Positions 45,146 through 54,730 of a stretch of DNA of 64,000 nucleotides are shown piece after piece. Origin of the DNA: Photobacterium carnosum (GTDB taxonomy: Bacteria > Pseudomonadota > Gammaproteobacteria > Enterobacterales > Vibrionaceae); the NCBI RefSeq assembly GCF_002849605.1, contig NZ_NPIB01000001.1, positions 186,001-250,000 on the forward strand, in the 5' to 3' direction. Below the pieces are notes generated by a model. The model did not search any database, was not told the origin of the DNA, and saw only the letters and a program-made list of their open reading frames with translations. The stretch's first letter is position 1. Each line of letters starts with the position of its first letter. A program made the position numbers and the translations under genes.

Positions 45146-45160
45146 AGATTTGAGGATATC

Positions 45161-46294
45161 ATGGCCTACAGTACTTTTTGTCAAACAAGTAACGATCAAC
45201 TTAAAGAACCTATGTTCTTTGGTCAATCTGTGAATGTTGCTCGTTATGACCAGCAAAAATTTGAAATTTTCGAAAAACTTATCGAAAAACAGTTATCTTT
45301 TTTCTGGCGTCCAGAAGAAGTTGATGTTTCTGGTGATCGCATTGATTACAATAATTTACCAGATCATGAAAAACATATTTTCATCAGTAATTTAAAATAC
45401 CAAACGCTACTTGATTCAATTCAAGGCCGTAGCCCTAACGTTGCATTATTGCCTATCGTTTCGCTACCAGAATTAGAAACATGGATTGAAACATGGTCGT
45501 TTTCAGAAACGATCCATTCACGTTCTTATACTCATATCATTCGTAATATCGTCAATAACCCATCGATTATTTTTGATGATATTGTGCGTAATGAACATAT
45601 TATTAAGCGTGCTGGTGATATTTCTAAATACTATGATGATTTAATCGTAGCAACCAATGATTACCACCGTTACGGTGAAGGTCAACATTCAGCTAATGGT
45701 ATTGCTTTCACCGTCGATTTACATGAAATCAAAAAGAAACTTTACCTGTGCTTAATGTCTGTTAACGCATTGGAAGCAATTCGTTTCTATGTCAGTTTTG
45801 CTTGTTCATTTGCTTTCGCTGAGCGTGAAGTGATGGAAGGTAATGCAAAAATCATTAAGCTAATTGCACGAGATGAAGCATTACACTTAACAGGTACTCA
45901 ACATATGTTGAACTTGTTACGTAATGGCCATGACGATCCACAAATGGCAATCATTGCTGCTGAATGTGAAGAAGAATGTTTCAACATCTTTAAAGCTGCA
46001 GCAGAGCAAGAAAAAGAATGGGCAGAATACCTATTCAAAGATGGCTCTATGATTGGCTTAAACAAAGAAATTTTATGCCAATACGTCGAATATATTACTA
46101 ATTTGCGCATGGCCGCTGTTGGTCTACGTTCTGCTTATGACGGTGCCAATCAAAATCCAATTCCATGGATCAACTCTTGGTTATCATCAGATAACGTTCA
46201 AGTTGCGCCTCAGGAAGCTGAAATCAGCTCATACCTTGTTGGTCAAATTGACAATGACATTAGCGCTGATGATCTTGGTGATTTTGAATTGTGA
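45161..46294 (+). CDS. nrdB: Ribonucleotide reductase class Ia, beta subunit
   Basis: The radical-generating di-iron partner of NrdA. The 377-residue protein has the iron ligands (Asp in [11 protein letters not shown], Glu and His in [14 protein letters not shown], and [11 protein letters not shown]) and the radical tyrosine in SRSYTHII near residue 122. The C-terminal [14 protein letters not shown] tail docks on NrdA. The ATG at 45161 has GAGG 5 bases upstream and matches the family start MAYSTF; a frame opening at 45134 overlaps the palindrome and is rejected. It overlaps yfaE by 4 bp. Confidence 0.97.
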   Translation: MAYSTFCQTSNDQLKEPMFFGQSVNVARYDQQKFEIFEKLIEKQLSFFWRPEEVDVSGDRIDYNNLPDHEKHIFISNLKYQTLLDSIQGRSPNVALLPIVSLPELETWIETWSFSETIHSRSYTHIIRNIVNNPSIIFDDIVRNEHIIKRAGDISKYYDDLIVATNDYHRYGEGQHSANGIAFTVDLHEIKKKLYLCLMSVNALEAIRFYVSFACSFAFAEREVMEGNAKIIKLIARDEALHLTGTQHMLNLLRNGHDDPQMAIIAAECEEECFNIFKAAAEQEKEWAEYLFKDGSMIGLNKEILCQYVEYITNLRMAAVGLRSAYDGANQNPIPWINSWLSSDNVQVAPQEAEISSYLVGQIDNDISADDLGDFEL

Positions 46295-46587
46295 GTCAAT
46301 TAACCATTACGGTTAATGGTATTAAGGTTTGTGGCAATCGCCATGAACCTTTATTAACCCAGTTAGAAAAAGCGGGTATTAAACCTGAATATCAATGTCG
46401 CAATGGCATGTGTGGTGCTTGTCGCTGTAAACTCATCTCAGGTGCTGTCACACAACAAGATGCGCTGGCTTTCATTGGTCCAAATGAAATATTAAGTTGT
46501 TGTTCTCTTCCACAACAGAATATTGAAATTAGTTTTGATTACCAATTAAATACTCAACAACCAACTAAAACTAAAATAGCCCTTTAA
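46291..46587 (+). CDS. yfaE: YfaE, 2Fe-2S ferredoxin for NrdB maintenance
   Basis: A 98-residue ferredoxin that supplies electrons to rebuild the NrdB di-iron tyrosyl cofactor. Plant-type 2Fe-2S ligands are seen in [13 protein letters not shown] plus a later cysteine in LSCCS. It starts with GTG at 46291, overlapping the nrdB stop (GTGA), which implies coupled translation. Confidence 0.92.
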   Translation: MSQLTITVNGIKVCGNRHEPLLTQLEKAGIKPEYQCRNGMCGACRCKLISGAVTQQDALAFIGPNEILSCCSLPQQNIEISFDYQLNTQQPTKTKIAL

Positions 46588-46615
46588 CGTTATCTGATTA
46601 TTTTGATCAAGATAA

Positions 46616-46640
46616 ACAATAAAGAGCTATTTTTTATTGT
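46616..46640. terminator. Weak hairpin between yfaE and adiA
   Basis: ACAATAAA (46616-46623) and TTTATTGT (46633-46640) form an AT-rich stem between the convergent genes. It is weak as a terminator, but no better candidate is visible in this 72-bp gap. Confidence 0.35.
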
Positions 46641-46659
46641 CTGTCAGTGGTGTAGCTAA

Positions 46660-48951
46660 CTACTTCACACACATTACATGATAAACACCATCTTCAACTT
46701 CAGTCCCTTCCGTTTCATGTTCAAAGCCTGGGAATTCTTTATCCCAAATTTCTAAACTGTGCAAATAACCGATTTGAGGGCTATTGGCATCACCAAAGTT
46801 CTCACCAGACATTAGCATCGGAATACCCGGTGGATAAGGAATAACGGCATTTGCAGCAATACGCCCTTGGAGTTTATTGGATGGCACCATTTCAACATTA
46901 TCATCCACTATCGCTTCAAATGCTGCTCGTGGTGTAATATCAGCCTTAGGTAAGGTCGAATAAGCCGCATTTAACATTTCAGATGGCGTATGCGTTTTCA
47001 AATAAGTAAACATCTTATCACCCAAGTCTTTAAGCCCTAAATCACCATATACTTTTGGGTGACTCGCGGCGAGATCAGGTAACACTGATTTCAATGGGGT
47101 ATTATTATCATAATGGGTTTTGAAACTCAGTAACGTATTCACTAACGTTGCCCACTTACCTTTGGTTATCCCCATTGAGAATAAGAACATCACTTGAAAA
47201 TCAGTGGTACGGGTTGGCACAATACCAAAACGGGTTAAATATTGGGTCACTAACGCGGCAGGTACACCTGTATCAAGTAATTTACCGTCATCTCCCATTC
47301 CTGGTGCTAAAATACTGACCTTAATGGGATCAAGCATGCACCAATCTTTTGGAATATCGTCGAAACCATGCCATTTATCGCCTGGTTTCATGATCCAAAA
47401 ATCTTGGTTAGTAGCCAATAATTCTGCCGGCGCATCTTCAAAACCATATTCAACCCCGGTTTCAGGATCAACAATAGATTCCGCATTCCATGGTTTAAAG
47501 AACCAATCACCATCAGCAACAAATTCTCGATGCAAGCGTCCCATTGCTTGACGATAATCAACCGCTTCTTTAATGACTTCATTAGTTAATGATTCACCAC
47601 GATTACCGTCCATTTGTGAGACAGCAATATCGTTTGAAACACTGATAGCATACAGTGGTGATGTGGTTGCATGCATCATGTATGACTGGTTAAAACGCTC
47701 AAAACTAATATGATCTTTACCATTACGGACATGGATCCACGAGGCTTGAGACAGTGCATTCAATAATTTATGGGTTGAATGGGTTGCAAACACCGTCGGG
47801 CCATCATCAGGGGTCTCTTGTGGCTCGCCACGCATTGCAAAGTGATCGGTATAAATAGGATTAAAACGCGCGTAGCCATACCATGCTTCATCAAAGTGAA
47901 TACGATTACTACTCTCGCTTAAAATATCTTGGGCTCGTTTTGCGTTATAGCATAAGCCATCATAAGTACAGTTTGTCACCACCGCATATGTTGCCATTCC
48001 ACCCGCAAGATGTTTTGTTAACTCACTACTTTGTGCCGATTTTTTTAGACCTTCAGGCGACATTTGATCAGGATAAATCGGTCCAATAATGCCGTAACGA
48101 TTACGGGTTGGCACCATATAAACAGGTAATGCCCCGGTTAACATTAACCCCTGCTCTATCGACTTATGACAATTTCTATCACAAATTGCTAAGGTGTTTT
48201 CTCTCATACAAATTTGCATGATGGTACGGTTTGCACCAGATGTACCTGTTACCAATGAATAAGATTTATCAGCACCAAAGACTTTAGCTGCATAATCTTC
48301 ACTTTCACCAAATGCTCCAGTGTGATCGAGTAATGAACCCAGCGAACCACGCTCAATACCCATATCTGAGCGGAACAGCCCTTCCCCATAATAATTATAG
48401 AACCGCTGACCTTCAGGTGTTTTTAGAAAACCGACCCCACCTTGATGACCCGGTGCCGCCCATGAATATTCATGAATACTGTCGTACTTCATCATTGCAT
48501 TGGCGAGCGGCGGTAATAACTGATCACGATAACGTTTCATGGCAGCAATTGCCCTACCCGCCATAAAATCAGAGGTATCTTCTAGAATCCATGCAAACTC
48601 ACTCACTAATGACATCAAATGACGATCAACTGTTAAGGTCATTTTCTTACGTTCTGCAAGTAAGAAAACTGGAACACCTTGCTGACGTTGATTTAATTTT
48701 TCAATCAGTGAAAAGAACATATCATTCTCTTCTTGTTGCTGTCCCGTCATGCTTGAGGTCAACATAAAGCAATCAACAGCCATATTAACATTAAGCATTG
48801 AATAACAATCATCGTAGGTAGATGCTTTGGCGACAATAATTGATTCATCTTCAAATTGTTCAACTAAACGGTCAATGGCATTTGCAACCACCCCCGTAGC
48901 CTGAGAATTATCAAAAATTAATACTCTCATATGCTTACCATAATTCAACAT
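46660..48951 (-). CDS. adiA: Biodegradative arginine decarboxylase AdiA
   Basis: Converts arginine to agmatine with consumption of a proton, an acid-resistance reaction. The sequence follows E. coli AdiA closely: N-terminal wing domain, FAWILEDTADF-type segment, WAAPGHQGGVGF, HFDEAWYGYARFNPIY, the PLP lysine in THSTHKLLNALSQ, and the C-terminal HETEGTEVEDGVYHVMCVK. This fits AdiA better than lysine (CadA) or ornithine (SpeF) decarboxylases. The ATG at 48951 has AAGGA 6 bases upstream; an ATG at 48930 gives 756 residues, the same as E. coli, so the start is uncertain by seven codons. It lies 55 bp after the antiporter gene. Confidence 0.92.
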   Translation of the reverse strand: MLNYGKHMRVLIFDNSQATGVVANAIDRLVEQFEDESIIVAKASTYDDCYSMLNVNMAVDCFMLTSSMTGQQQEENDMFFSLIEKLNQRQQGVPVFLLAERKKMTLTVDRHLMSLVSEFAWILEDTSDFMAGRAIAAMKRYRDQLLPPLANAMMKYDSIHEYSWAAPGHQGGVGFLKTPEGQRFYNYYGEGLFRSDMGIERGSLGSLLDHTGAFGESEDYAAKVFGADKSYSLVTGTSGANRTIMQICMRENTLAICDRNCHKSIEQGLMLTGALPVYMVPTRNRYGIIGPIYPDQMSPEGLKKSAQSSELTKHLAGGMATYAVVTNCTYDGLCYNAKRAQDILSESSNRIHFDEAWYGYARFNPIYTDHFAMRGEPQETPDDGPTVFATHSTHKLLNALSQASWIHVRNGKDHISFERFNQSYMMHATTSPLYAISVSNDIAVSQMDGNRGESLTNEVIKEAVDYRQAMGRLHREFVADGDWFFKPWNAESIVDPETGVEYGFEDAPAELLATNQDFWIMKPGDKWHGFDDIPKDWCMLDPIKVSILAPGMGDDGKLLDTGVPAALVTQYLTRFGIVPTRTTDFQVMFLFSMGITKGKWATLVNTLLSFKTHYDNNTPLKSVLPDLAASHPKVYGDLGLKDLGDKMFTYLKTHTPSEMLNAAYSTLPKADITPRAAFEAIVDDNVEMVPSNKLQGRIAANAVIPYPPGIPMLMSGENFGDANSPQIGYLHSLEIWDKEFPGFEHETEGTEVEDGVYHVMCVK

Positions 48952-49006
48952 ATACAATCCTTTACTTTAAGATTAATAATTAAGATTTCGTTTAATACAA
49001 TAAAAC

Positions 49007-50329
49007 TTACGATGACACTTTATTATTTACCGCTTCACGACTAGCAATAAACCCATAAAAGAAATAACCCAGTAACGTAATGATAGCGCCATAGAATACA
49101 GCCACCTCACCAGTAGAATATGCACCATATATACTATATAGAACGGCAACTGAACCAATAATAATACCGTTGTTATATTCTTTTTGATTAACATCTGCAT
49201 TCTTCATAATAATACCGAGTGCAGTTAATGCTAATACATAAGGCACCATATTTATAAATACGGCTAAGTTCACTAATACATTGAATTGTTTTAATAAGGT
49301 TGGGGAAATAGTCATAATGGCAAGGATTAACTCAAAGGCTAACATAATCATCATACCTTTAAATGGCGCATCATATTTATTCACATCGCCAAAAATTTTG
49401 GGAAATAAACGCATATCCGCAGCCACTTTAGAAACCTGCGCATTAGTAAATTGCCACCCAAGCAATGATCCTAAACAAGCCATGATTGCCATTGCGGTAA
49501 TAATTTCACCGACTAATGGGCTAAACATTTGTGCAAAAACAAGCCCAAAAGGAGAATCTGATTTCGCTAATACTTCATTGGGAATAATGCCTTGAATAAC
49601 GGTTGTGGAAGCAATATAGGTTGCCGCAGAAAATACAGTCGCCAACATACATGCTAATGGCACATTACGTTTTGGATTTTCAACCGTACCCGAGTTAGCA
49701 CCTGCTGATTCAATACCTAAAAAGGCCCATAATGTGAGTGCCATACCCGAATAAATTGCACTGCCAGCCGAGATATCATGCGGATTCCAAGCTTCTTCAA
49801 ACACTTTAGCATCAAACCAAAACCAGCCAATAATGGATAAACCCAACACTGGAATAATAATACCCCATACCGTTATTGTAGATATTTGTCCGGTTATTTT
49901 CGCGCCCTTAACATTGGCAAACATAGTAATAATTAAAATAGAAATAACACCAACAAAAGTATGTATTGGTGTTTCTTTTAACCACGGAATAAAATATTCC
50001 AAGTAGCCGACACATGACACTGCGATGGCTACAGCACTAATAACAAGACACACATAGTAAGTATAAGAGGCAATAAAAAAACTGGATTTACCATGTGCTT
50101 TTTCTGCATAAGCGGACATACCGCCATCATCCGTACAATACATGCCACATTTAGCAAATGCATAAGCAATCGCTAATGCACCAATGGCAGTAACAACCCA
50201 TGCAAGTAAAGCTATCCCTCCTGTTGCGGCTAAACTTGAGGGTAATAATATTATCCCCGATCCCATCATATTAACGGTCACAATGGTCGTTAATCCCATT
50301 AGTCCCATTTTGTTATTATTTGAACTCAT
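49007..50329 (-). CDS. PotE-like amino acid/polyamine antiporter paired with adiA
   Basis: A 440-residue APC-superfamily antiporter with about 12 transmembrane helices. By eye it resembles PotE (putrescine-ornithine) more than AdiC: NMMGSGIILLPSSLA in helix 1, AFAKCGMY, ITGQISTITVWGIIIPV, TLWAFLGIESA in helix 6, VENPKRNVPLA, SLLGWQFTNAQV and FNVLVNLAVFINMVPY. Its position immediately upstream of adiA in one operon implies that here it exchanges arginine for agmatine. AAGGTAG precedes the ATG. The upstream gap 50330-50569 is AT-rich with no recognised operator. Confidence 0.85.
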   Translation of the reverse strand: MSSNNNKMGLMGLTTIVTVNMMGSGIILLPSSLAATGGIALLAWVVTAIGALAIAYAFAKCGMYCTDDGGMSAYAEKAHGKSSFFIASYTYYVCLVISAVAIAVSCVGYLEYFIPWLKETPIHTFVGVISILIITMFANVKGAKITGQISTITVWGIIIPVLGLSIIGWFWFDAKVFEEAWNPHDISAGSAIYSGMALTLWAFLGIESAGANSGTVENPKRNVPLACMLATVFSAATYIASTTVIQGIIPNEVLAKSDSPFGLVFAQMFSPLVGEIITAMAIMACLGSLLGWQFTNAQVSKVAADMRLFPKIFGDVNKYDAPFKGMMIMLAFELILAIMTISPTLLKQFNVLVNLAVFINMVPYVLALTALGIIMKNADVNQKEYNNGIIIGSVAVLYSIYGAYSTGEVAVFYGAIITLLGYFFYGFIASREAVNNKVSS

Positions 50330-50569
50330 AACGTGAACTACCTTATAGCTTATTTAATTACATTTAAAACACTATTATTTATATGGAATTACCCATCACT
50401 GTGTTATATCGAAATAAGTATAATTTAAAATATGAAGGTAGGTTTATTTGTTAATGATATATTCTAATGTTTTACCTATATATAATTAAATAAGTTTTTT
50501 TTTGCGTATTTCTATTTTCTGAACTAAGTAACTTTGTTATTTATTTAATATTCAACAATTAATATCCAC

Positions 50570-50606
50570 AAAAAAAAAGCGTATAAAAGAAATTTCCTTC
50601 TATACG
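50570..50606 (-). terminator. Terminator after the YbaY-META gene
   Basis: AGCGTATA and TATACGCT (about 50579-50606) form a stem that on the minus strand is followed by about nine T residues. It ends the lipoprotein gene before the antiporter promoter region. Confidence 0.75.
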
Positions 50607-50631
50607 CTATAATATATTTTTTATTACAACA

Positions 50632-51474
50632 TTATTTTATTTTAAATGTAGCAATAACATTATCGTTATTATTTTTAATGCTTAATGTATTATTATTAAT
50701 GCTATAGCTAGCAAATTCAGGCAATGCCACTAAGAATGCTTGCTCTAATTCCATTCCTTCCATACACATTTTACGTGTCGATGCTGCTTGGCCTATCGTT
50801 AATGTTGTTGCTGTTTGAGATTCTAATGCACCGTGGAAATTATTACAGCCAGAAAAGCCATTAACACTATTCGTTGTTACATCAAACTGAATAAATGCAT
50901 TATTGCCACCAGCGCCAGGTTTCACCGCTTGGCCTGATAATGTCACTAATTGCCATTGTGGCCCAGCAAGTGTGGGTTGATTAGCTTGTGGCGCTACATT
51001 TTGAGGTGGCGCAACACGATCTAATTTAACCTCTAATGGCTGTTTTGCATCAGTTGCAAACGGATCCATCGCTGACGTTGAAGTCATGATCAATTTATCA
51101 TTTACTTTCACCGTTGCTCTTACATTGTAACGGTGGTTAGTTTTTATTTTATTCGCATCATAATTTAATGTAACAGGATAAGGTGGAGCACCCGCAATAT
51201 CCATTGATTCAGTACTTAATGTTACTGATAGCGCGTCAGCAAGAGAGACATCTTCAAGAGCAACATTTAATACCGCACCGGGTGGTAACATACGGCGATC
51301 TAAATAGATAACATTTACTTCTAATGGTTTCATATCCGCTTTCTCTGCTTTAACAACAACAGTCGCTTGCTGAGGAGCCTTAACAGTCGCTTCATTATCA
51401 TTACATGCTTGTAGCATTAAAGCTGATAACATTACTGAGGTTGCTATTACTACTTTTTTTAATTTAAAAGCCAT
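50632..51474 (-). CDS. YbaY-META two-domain lipoprotein
   Basis: A 280-residue outer-membrane lipoprotein with lipobox LQAC (Cys near 24). The first domain (about 50-155) matches the YbaY/YscW lipoprotein chaperone fold: VNVIYLDRRMLPPGAVLNVALEDVSLAD and PYPVTLNYDANKI. After a Pro/Gln linker comes a META/HslJ domain (about 168-280) with GPQWQLVTLSGQ, NGFSGCNNFHG, and the paired cysteine in TRKMCMEGMELEQAF. HslJ is a heat-inducible protein linked to novobiocin resistance. The exact role of this fusion is unknown. Confidence 0.8.
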   Translation of the reverse strand: MAFKLKKVVIATSVMLSALMLQACNDNEATVKAPQQATVVVKAEKADMKPLEVNVIYLDRRMLPPGAVLNVALEDVSLADALSVTLSTESMDIAGAPPYPVTLNYDANKIKTNHRYNVRATVKVNDKLIMTSTSAMDPFATDAKQPLEVKLDRVAPPQNVAPQANQPTLAGPQWQLVTLSGQAVKPGAGGNNAFIQFDVTTNSVNGFSGCNNFHGALESQTATTLTIGQAASTRKMCMEGMELEQAFLVALPEFASYSINNNTLSIKNNNDNVIATFKIK

Positions 51475-51682
51475 TATTTTTCCTTAAATTTACGGATATT
51501 TATTTGAAGAAATTACTCTGCTTATGTTTGAGTTACTCACCATGATTATAACGATAGTTGTAATAACACATGTTACGGTTAGTAACTGTCTTTCGTTAAA
51601 GCCTATCATTTATCATTACAATAATACAGCATTCAAAATAACAAAAAATGACAGTAATACCTCATATTATTACTATAGAACC

Positions 51683-52900
51683 TTATAAATGCTCACTTGC
51701 AACGCGATCAAGTGATTCATAACAGCCAAACACATCTTTACCTTGTAAATGTCGGCGTAACATATCAAAAAGTACCGTAGAGATAATCCAACGTCGATTA
51801 TAATTATTATATTGACGCTTAAACATTAGCTGCTGACACCAGCAACCATCAGGGGTTGAAAGACCTAACATAAAACCACCTTCAGTTAATGATGGACCAG
51901 TCGTTAGTGTATATGTTGCGGGAGCATGTAGATGTAATCTCTGTGCTCGTAACGCAATTAAGGTCGATAATTCTTCGACACAAGCCTGCTCATCGATACT
52001 ATCAGCCATAACTTCACTCACAACTAATCGAGCACTTAATGATGATACATCTTGTAACCAATTAACGGCAAAGCCACCAGAGCTTTGTTCTGATAATACT
52101 AACGTTGCATCATCAGTTAATAAATTAGCAATGGTATTTAGTAAATCACAGCCCTCACCGACAATATTATCACCAAGCAATTCAATCATATTTCCCAATA
52201 ATATCGGTACCTGACAGTCATCTTGTGGTGCAAATAATTTTATTTCGATAAAGGGCAACGATGAGCGATAACCTAAACTACATGTTTCTGGTAATGTTAA
52301 AGATTGAAACAGATCACTAATACCCGATTCAGACAGACCATAAGTGTAAAGACGATGACAGACTTTGCTATTTGTTACATTAAACATGGTCTTCAAACGC
52401 GGTAAGATTTGATCATTCACCATAACTTTAAATTCACTTGGTACACCAGGCGTAAAAAATAACCACGCACGATTTAACTGCATCATAAAACCACAAGCAG
52501 TACCAACAGGGTTATCAATTAATTCAGCACCTTCGGGTAACATCGCTTGTTTAAGATTAGCCGCAGGCATCACTCTTCCCACTTGCTTATACTTGGCCGT
52601 CATTTCATCGACCCAGGCATTTGATTGCTCAAGACCAACATTAGCCGCCATTGCCGCAGAAGCAGCAGTAAGATCATCAGATGTTGGCCCTAAACCGCCA
52701 TTAACAATCACAATATCCGCACTTAAACTACACATTTCAATTTCTTTAGCTAATGCTTCATAGTTATCACCCACAGTCACACGGCGCGTCATCGCAAAAC
52801 CTTGTTCAAACAACTGAGCTGATAACCATGCCGCATTAGTATCGGTAATATCCCCATATAGTACTTCTTCACCTGTACTGATCATTACGACACTAAGCAT
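51683..52900 (-). CDS. yfaY: CinA-like protein YfaY
   Basis: A 405-residue member of the CinA/MoaB family resembling E. coli YfaY. The N-terminal molybdopterin-binding-like domain holds ISTGEEVLYGDITDTNAAW near residue 7 and VNGGLGPTSDDLTA near 64, then GTACGFMMQLNR and FTPGVPSEFKVMV. The C-terminal domain corresponds to the NMN-deamidase part of CinA but is divergent: the LSEQSSGGFAVNWL segment is kept while other catalytic motifs are not obvious, so amidase activity is uncertain. It is divergent from tyrP. Confidence 0.85.
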   Translation of the reverse strand: MLSVVMISTGEEVLYGDITDTNAAWLSAQLFEQGFAMTRRVTVGDNYEALAKEIEMCSLSADIVIVNGGLGPTSDDLTAASAAMAANVGLEQSNAWVDEMTAKYKQVGRVMPAANLKQAMLPEGAELIDNPVGTACGFMMQLNRAWLFFTPGVPSEFKVMVNDQILPRLKTMFNVTNSKVCHRLYTYGLSESGISDLFQSLTLPETCSLGYRSSLPFIEIKLFAPQDDCQVPILLGNMIELLGDNIVGEGCDLLNTIANLLTDDATLVLSEQSSGGFAVNWLQDVSSLSARLVVSEVMADSIDEQACVEELSTLIALRAQRLHLHAPATYTLTTGPSLTEGGFMLGLSTPDGCWCQQLMFKRQYNNYNRRWIISTVLFDMLRRHLQGKDVFGCYESLDRVASEHL

Positions 52901-53020
52901 GGTTGTTATTCCCTATAAAATATTGCTGATTTTTTATAGTTTATGCTGAACCCTACGCCATGGACAGAATATTATGCATCACCATTATTATTGATTTTTT
53001 TGTTAAATCGCCAGAATAGG

Positions 53021-53038
53021 TGTATACAATTATTTACA
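53021..53038 (+). promoter_or_regulatory. TyrR box upstream of tyrP
   Basis: TGTATACAATTATTTACA matches the consensus TGTAAA-N6-TTTACA at 11 of 12 defined positions, with the essential G and C 14 bp apart. It ends 13 bp before the -35 hexamer. E. coli tyrP is controlled by TyrR from boxes near its promoter. This supports both the tyrP call and a working TyrR regulon. Confidence 0.72.
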
Positions 53039-53051
53039 CAATAAAGATAAG

Positions 53052-53080
53052 TTGACAGTTATAAACTCTATCGTTAATGT
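53052..53080 (+). promoter_or_regulatory. Promoter of tyrP
   Basis: A perfect -35 TTGACA (53052-53057) and a weak -10 TAATGT (53075-53080) with 17-bp spacing. Transcription would begin near 53087, giving an unusually long leader of about 237 nt. Confidence 0.5.
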
Positions 53081-53086
53081 AACGAA

Positions 53087-53323
53087 CAACAGCAAAATAT
53101 TATTAATTTGCAATTACACCTAGCTTAGAGAGAATAAACGTGCAAACTACCCATCCTAAGACTGCCTATCGATAGCCACAGTGGCTCAATCTAGGTGTAA
53201 ACATTTTAAAACACTTCATCTCGATTATGCCATTGTGGCCTTCTTTATATATAGGGAGCGACCACAGGTGTATTTATACCCCCTCCCACGTTAAGTTCTT
53301 ATCCTTCAGGGAGTGACATAATC
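53087..53323 (+). promoter_or_regulatory. Long structured 5' leader of tyrP, possible translational switch
   Basis: TTACACCTAG (53114-53123) pairs perfectly with CTAGGTGTAA (53191-53200), enclosing CTATCGATAG and AGCCACAGTGGCT dyads. Further down, GGGAG (53254-53258) can pair with CTCCC (53283-53287) around a small GGTGT/ATACC hairpin (53267-53280). The same CTCCC can instead pair with the ribosome binding site GGGAG (53309-53313), 10 bases before the ATG. This is an anti-anti-Shine-Dalgarno layout. It matches no riboswitch class I recognise. Confidence 0.4.
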
Positions 53324-54538
53324 ATGTCTTTAAATAAAACATTCGGCAGTATGCTGATCATTGCAGGCACTACAATTGGTGCTGGTATGCTAGCCCTTCC
53401 TCTTGCCTCCGCAGGATTAGGATTCACTACCGCAACAATTATCATGGTTGGTATTTGGGCGTTAATGACCTACACCGCATTATTAATGTTAGAAATCCAT
53501 CAACATGCAGATCCTTCCGCAACACTCAATACATTGGCACTCCAATTATTAGGTCGTAAAGGTCAAACTATCGCAACATTAGCCATGTTCTTTTTATTTT
53601 ATGCATTATGTGCAGCTTACATCGCAGGTGGTGGTAGCCAGTTAAGTGAAAGAATATCAACGTGGACAGGAACAACTATTGCCCCTCAAGTTGGAGCGGT
53701 GGTGTTTACGCTTATTATTGCCAGTGTGGTATCAATAGGCACCCACAGTGTTGATATCGTTAACCGTATCCTTTTCAGCGCAAAAGTAATTGCACTTGCG
53801 CTAATGCTTGGACTGCTGCTACCTCATATTCAAGGGCAACATCTCGTTAATATGCCCATTGAAAAAGGCTTAATTCTGTCTGCATTACCGGTTATTTTTA
53901 CTTCTTTTGGCTTTCACGGTAGCATTCCTTCCATTGTTCGTTACATTGGAATCGATATCAAAGTACTGAAAAAAATAATGATCTTTGGCTCTGCGCTACC
54001 ACTAGTCGTATATATTTTATGGCAATTAGCAAGCCAAGGAATAATGAGTCAACCACAATTAATGGCGAACAGTACACTTGGGGCATTTATTGGCAGTTTA
54101 AGTCAATTACTGCATAACCCGATGGTAGGTCAATCTGTCTCTATCTTTGCAGATTTAGCACTTGCGACCTCCTTCCTTGGTGTCAGCTTAGGACTGTTTG
54201 ATTTTCTAGCGGATACACTTAATCGTGGCAATCACTTAATTGGACGAGGACAAACTGCGCTAATCACCTTTTTACCACCACTCGCATTTGCTATTTTTTA
54301 TCCTCAAGGATTTATTATGGCATTAGGCTACGCTGCTATTTCATTGGTTATTCTGGCAATATTCCTACCCGTTGCCATGGTTAGCGCACAGCGTAAAGCA
54401 CAACAAACAACAAACAATCCATCAGGGTATATTGTAAAAGGTGGTTCACTGTCTTTAGCTATTGTAACCATCACCGGTATTATTATTATCACAGCCCAGT
54501 TATTACAAATGGTTGGAATAATACCCGCGGTAGGTTAA
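53324..54538 (+). CDS. tyrP: Tyrosine-specific transporter TyrP
   Basis: A 404-residue proton-coupled aromatic amino acid permease (HAAAP family) with about 11 transmembrane helices. It follows E. coli TyrP closely: AGTTIGAGMLALPLA in helix 1, ALPVIFTSFGFHGSIPSIVRY near 190, FADLALATSFLGVSLGLFDFLAD near 280 and TFLPPLAFAIFYPQGF. The nearby TyrR box and TyrR in the same window fit. The related Mtr and TnaB carriers are less likely given the length and the match. Confidence 0.9.
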   Translation: MSLNKTFGSMLIIAGTTIGAGMLALPLASAGLGFTTATIIMVGIWALMTYTALLMLEIHQHADPSATLNTLALQLLGRKGQTIATLAMFFLFYALCAAYIAGGGSQLSERISTWTGTTIAPQVGAVVFTLIIASVVSIGTHSVDIVNRILFSAKVIALALMLGLLLPHIQGQHLVNMPIEKGLILSALPVIFTSFGFHGSIPSIVRYIGIDIKVLKKIMIFGSALPLVVYILWQLASQGIMSQPQLMANSTLGAFIGSLSQLLHNPMVGQSVSIFADLALATSFLGVSLGLFDFLADTLNRGNHLIGRGQTALITFLPPLAFAIFYPQGFIMALGYAAISLVILAIFLPVAMVSAQRKAQQTTNNPSGYIVKGGSLSLAIVTITGIIIITAQLLQMVGIIPAVG

Positions 54539-54730
54539 TCATTATCCGCAGCACATAAATGACAAGAATATTACTATCCTTGTCATTTATCTAAACGGCA
54601 CAATAAACCATAAAAATCATATTAAAAAATGAACCAATATCACGCAATCACCATAAATATATACTTTACTAGCATTATTTCAGTTATCATTTTGCAAATT
54701 AGCACATAAATACAAAGAAAGAAGTTGGAG

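Noticed and set aside
45134..45160. nrdB starting nine codons earlier, at the frame opening
   Set aside because: That start lies inside the palindromic hairpin and lacks a binding site, while 45161 has GAGG and matches the family N-terminus.
53194..53215. Second TyrR box (TGTAAACATTTTAAAACA) before tyrP
   Set aside because: The right half is poor and it lies more than 100 bp downstream of the promoter; it also overlaps the leader stem, which explains its symmetry.
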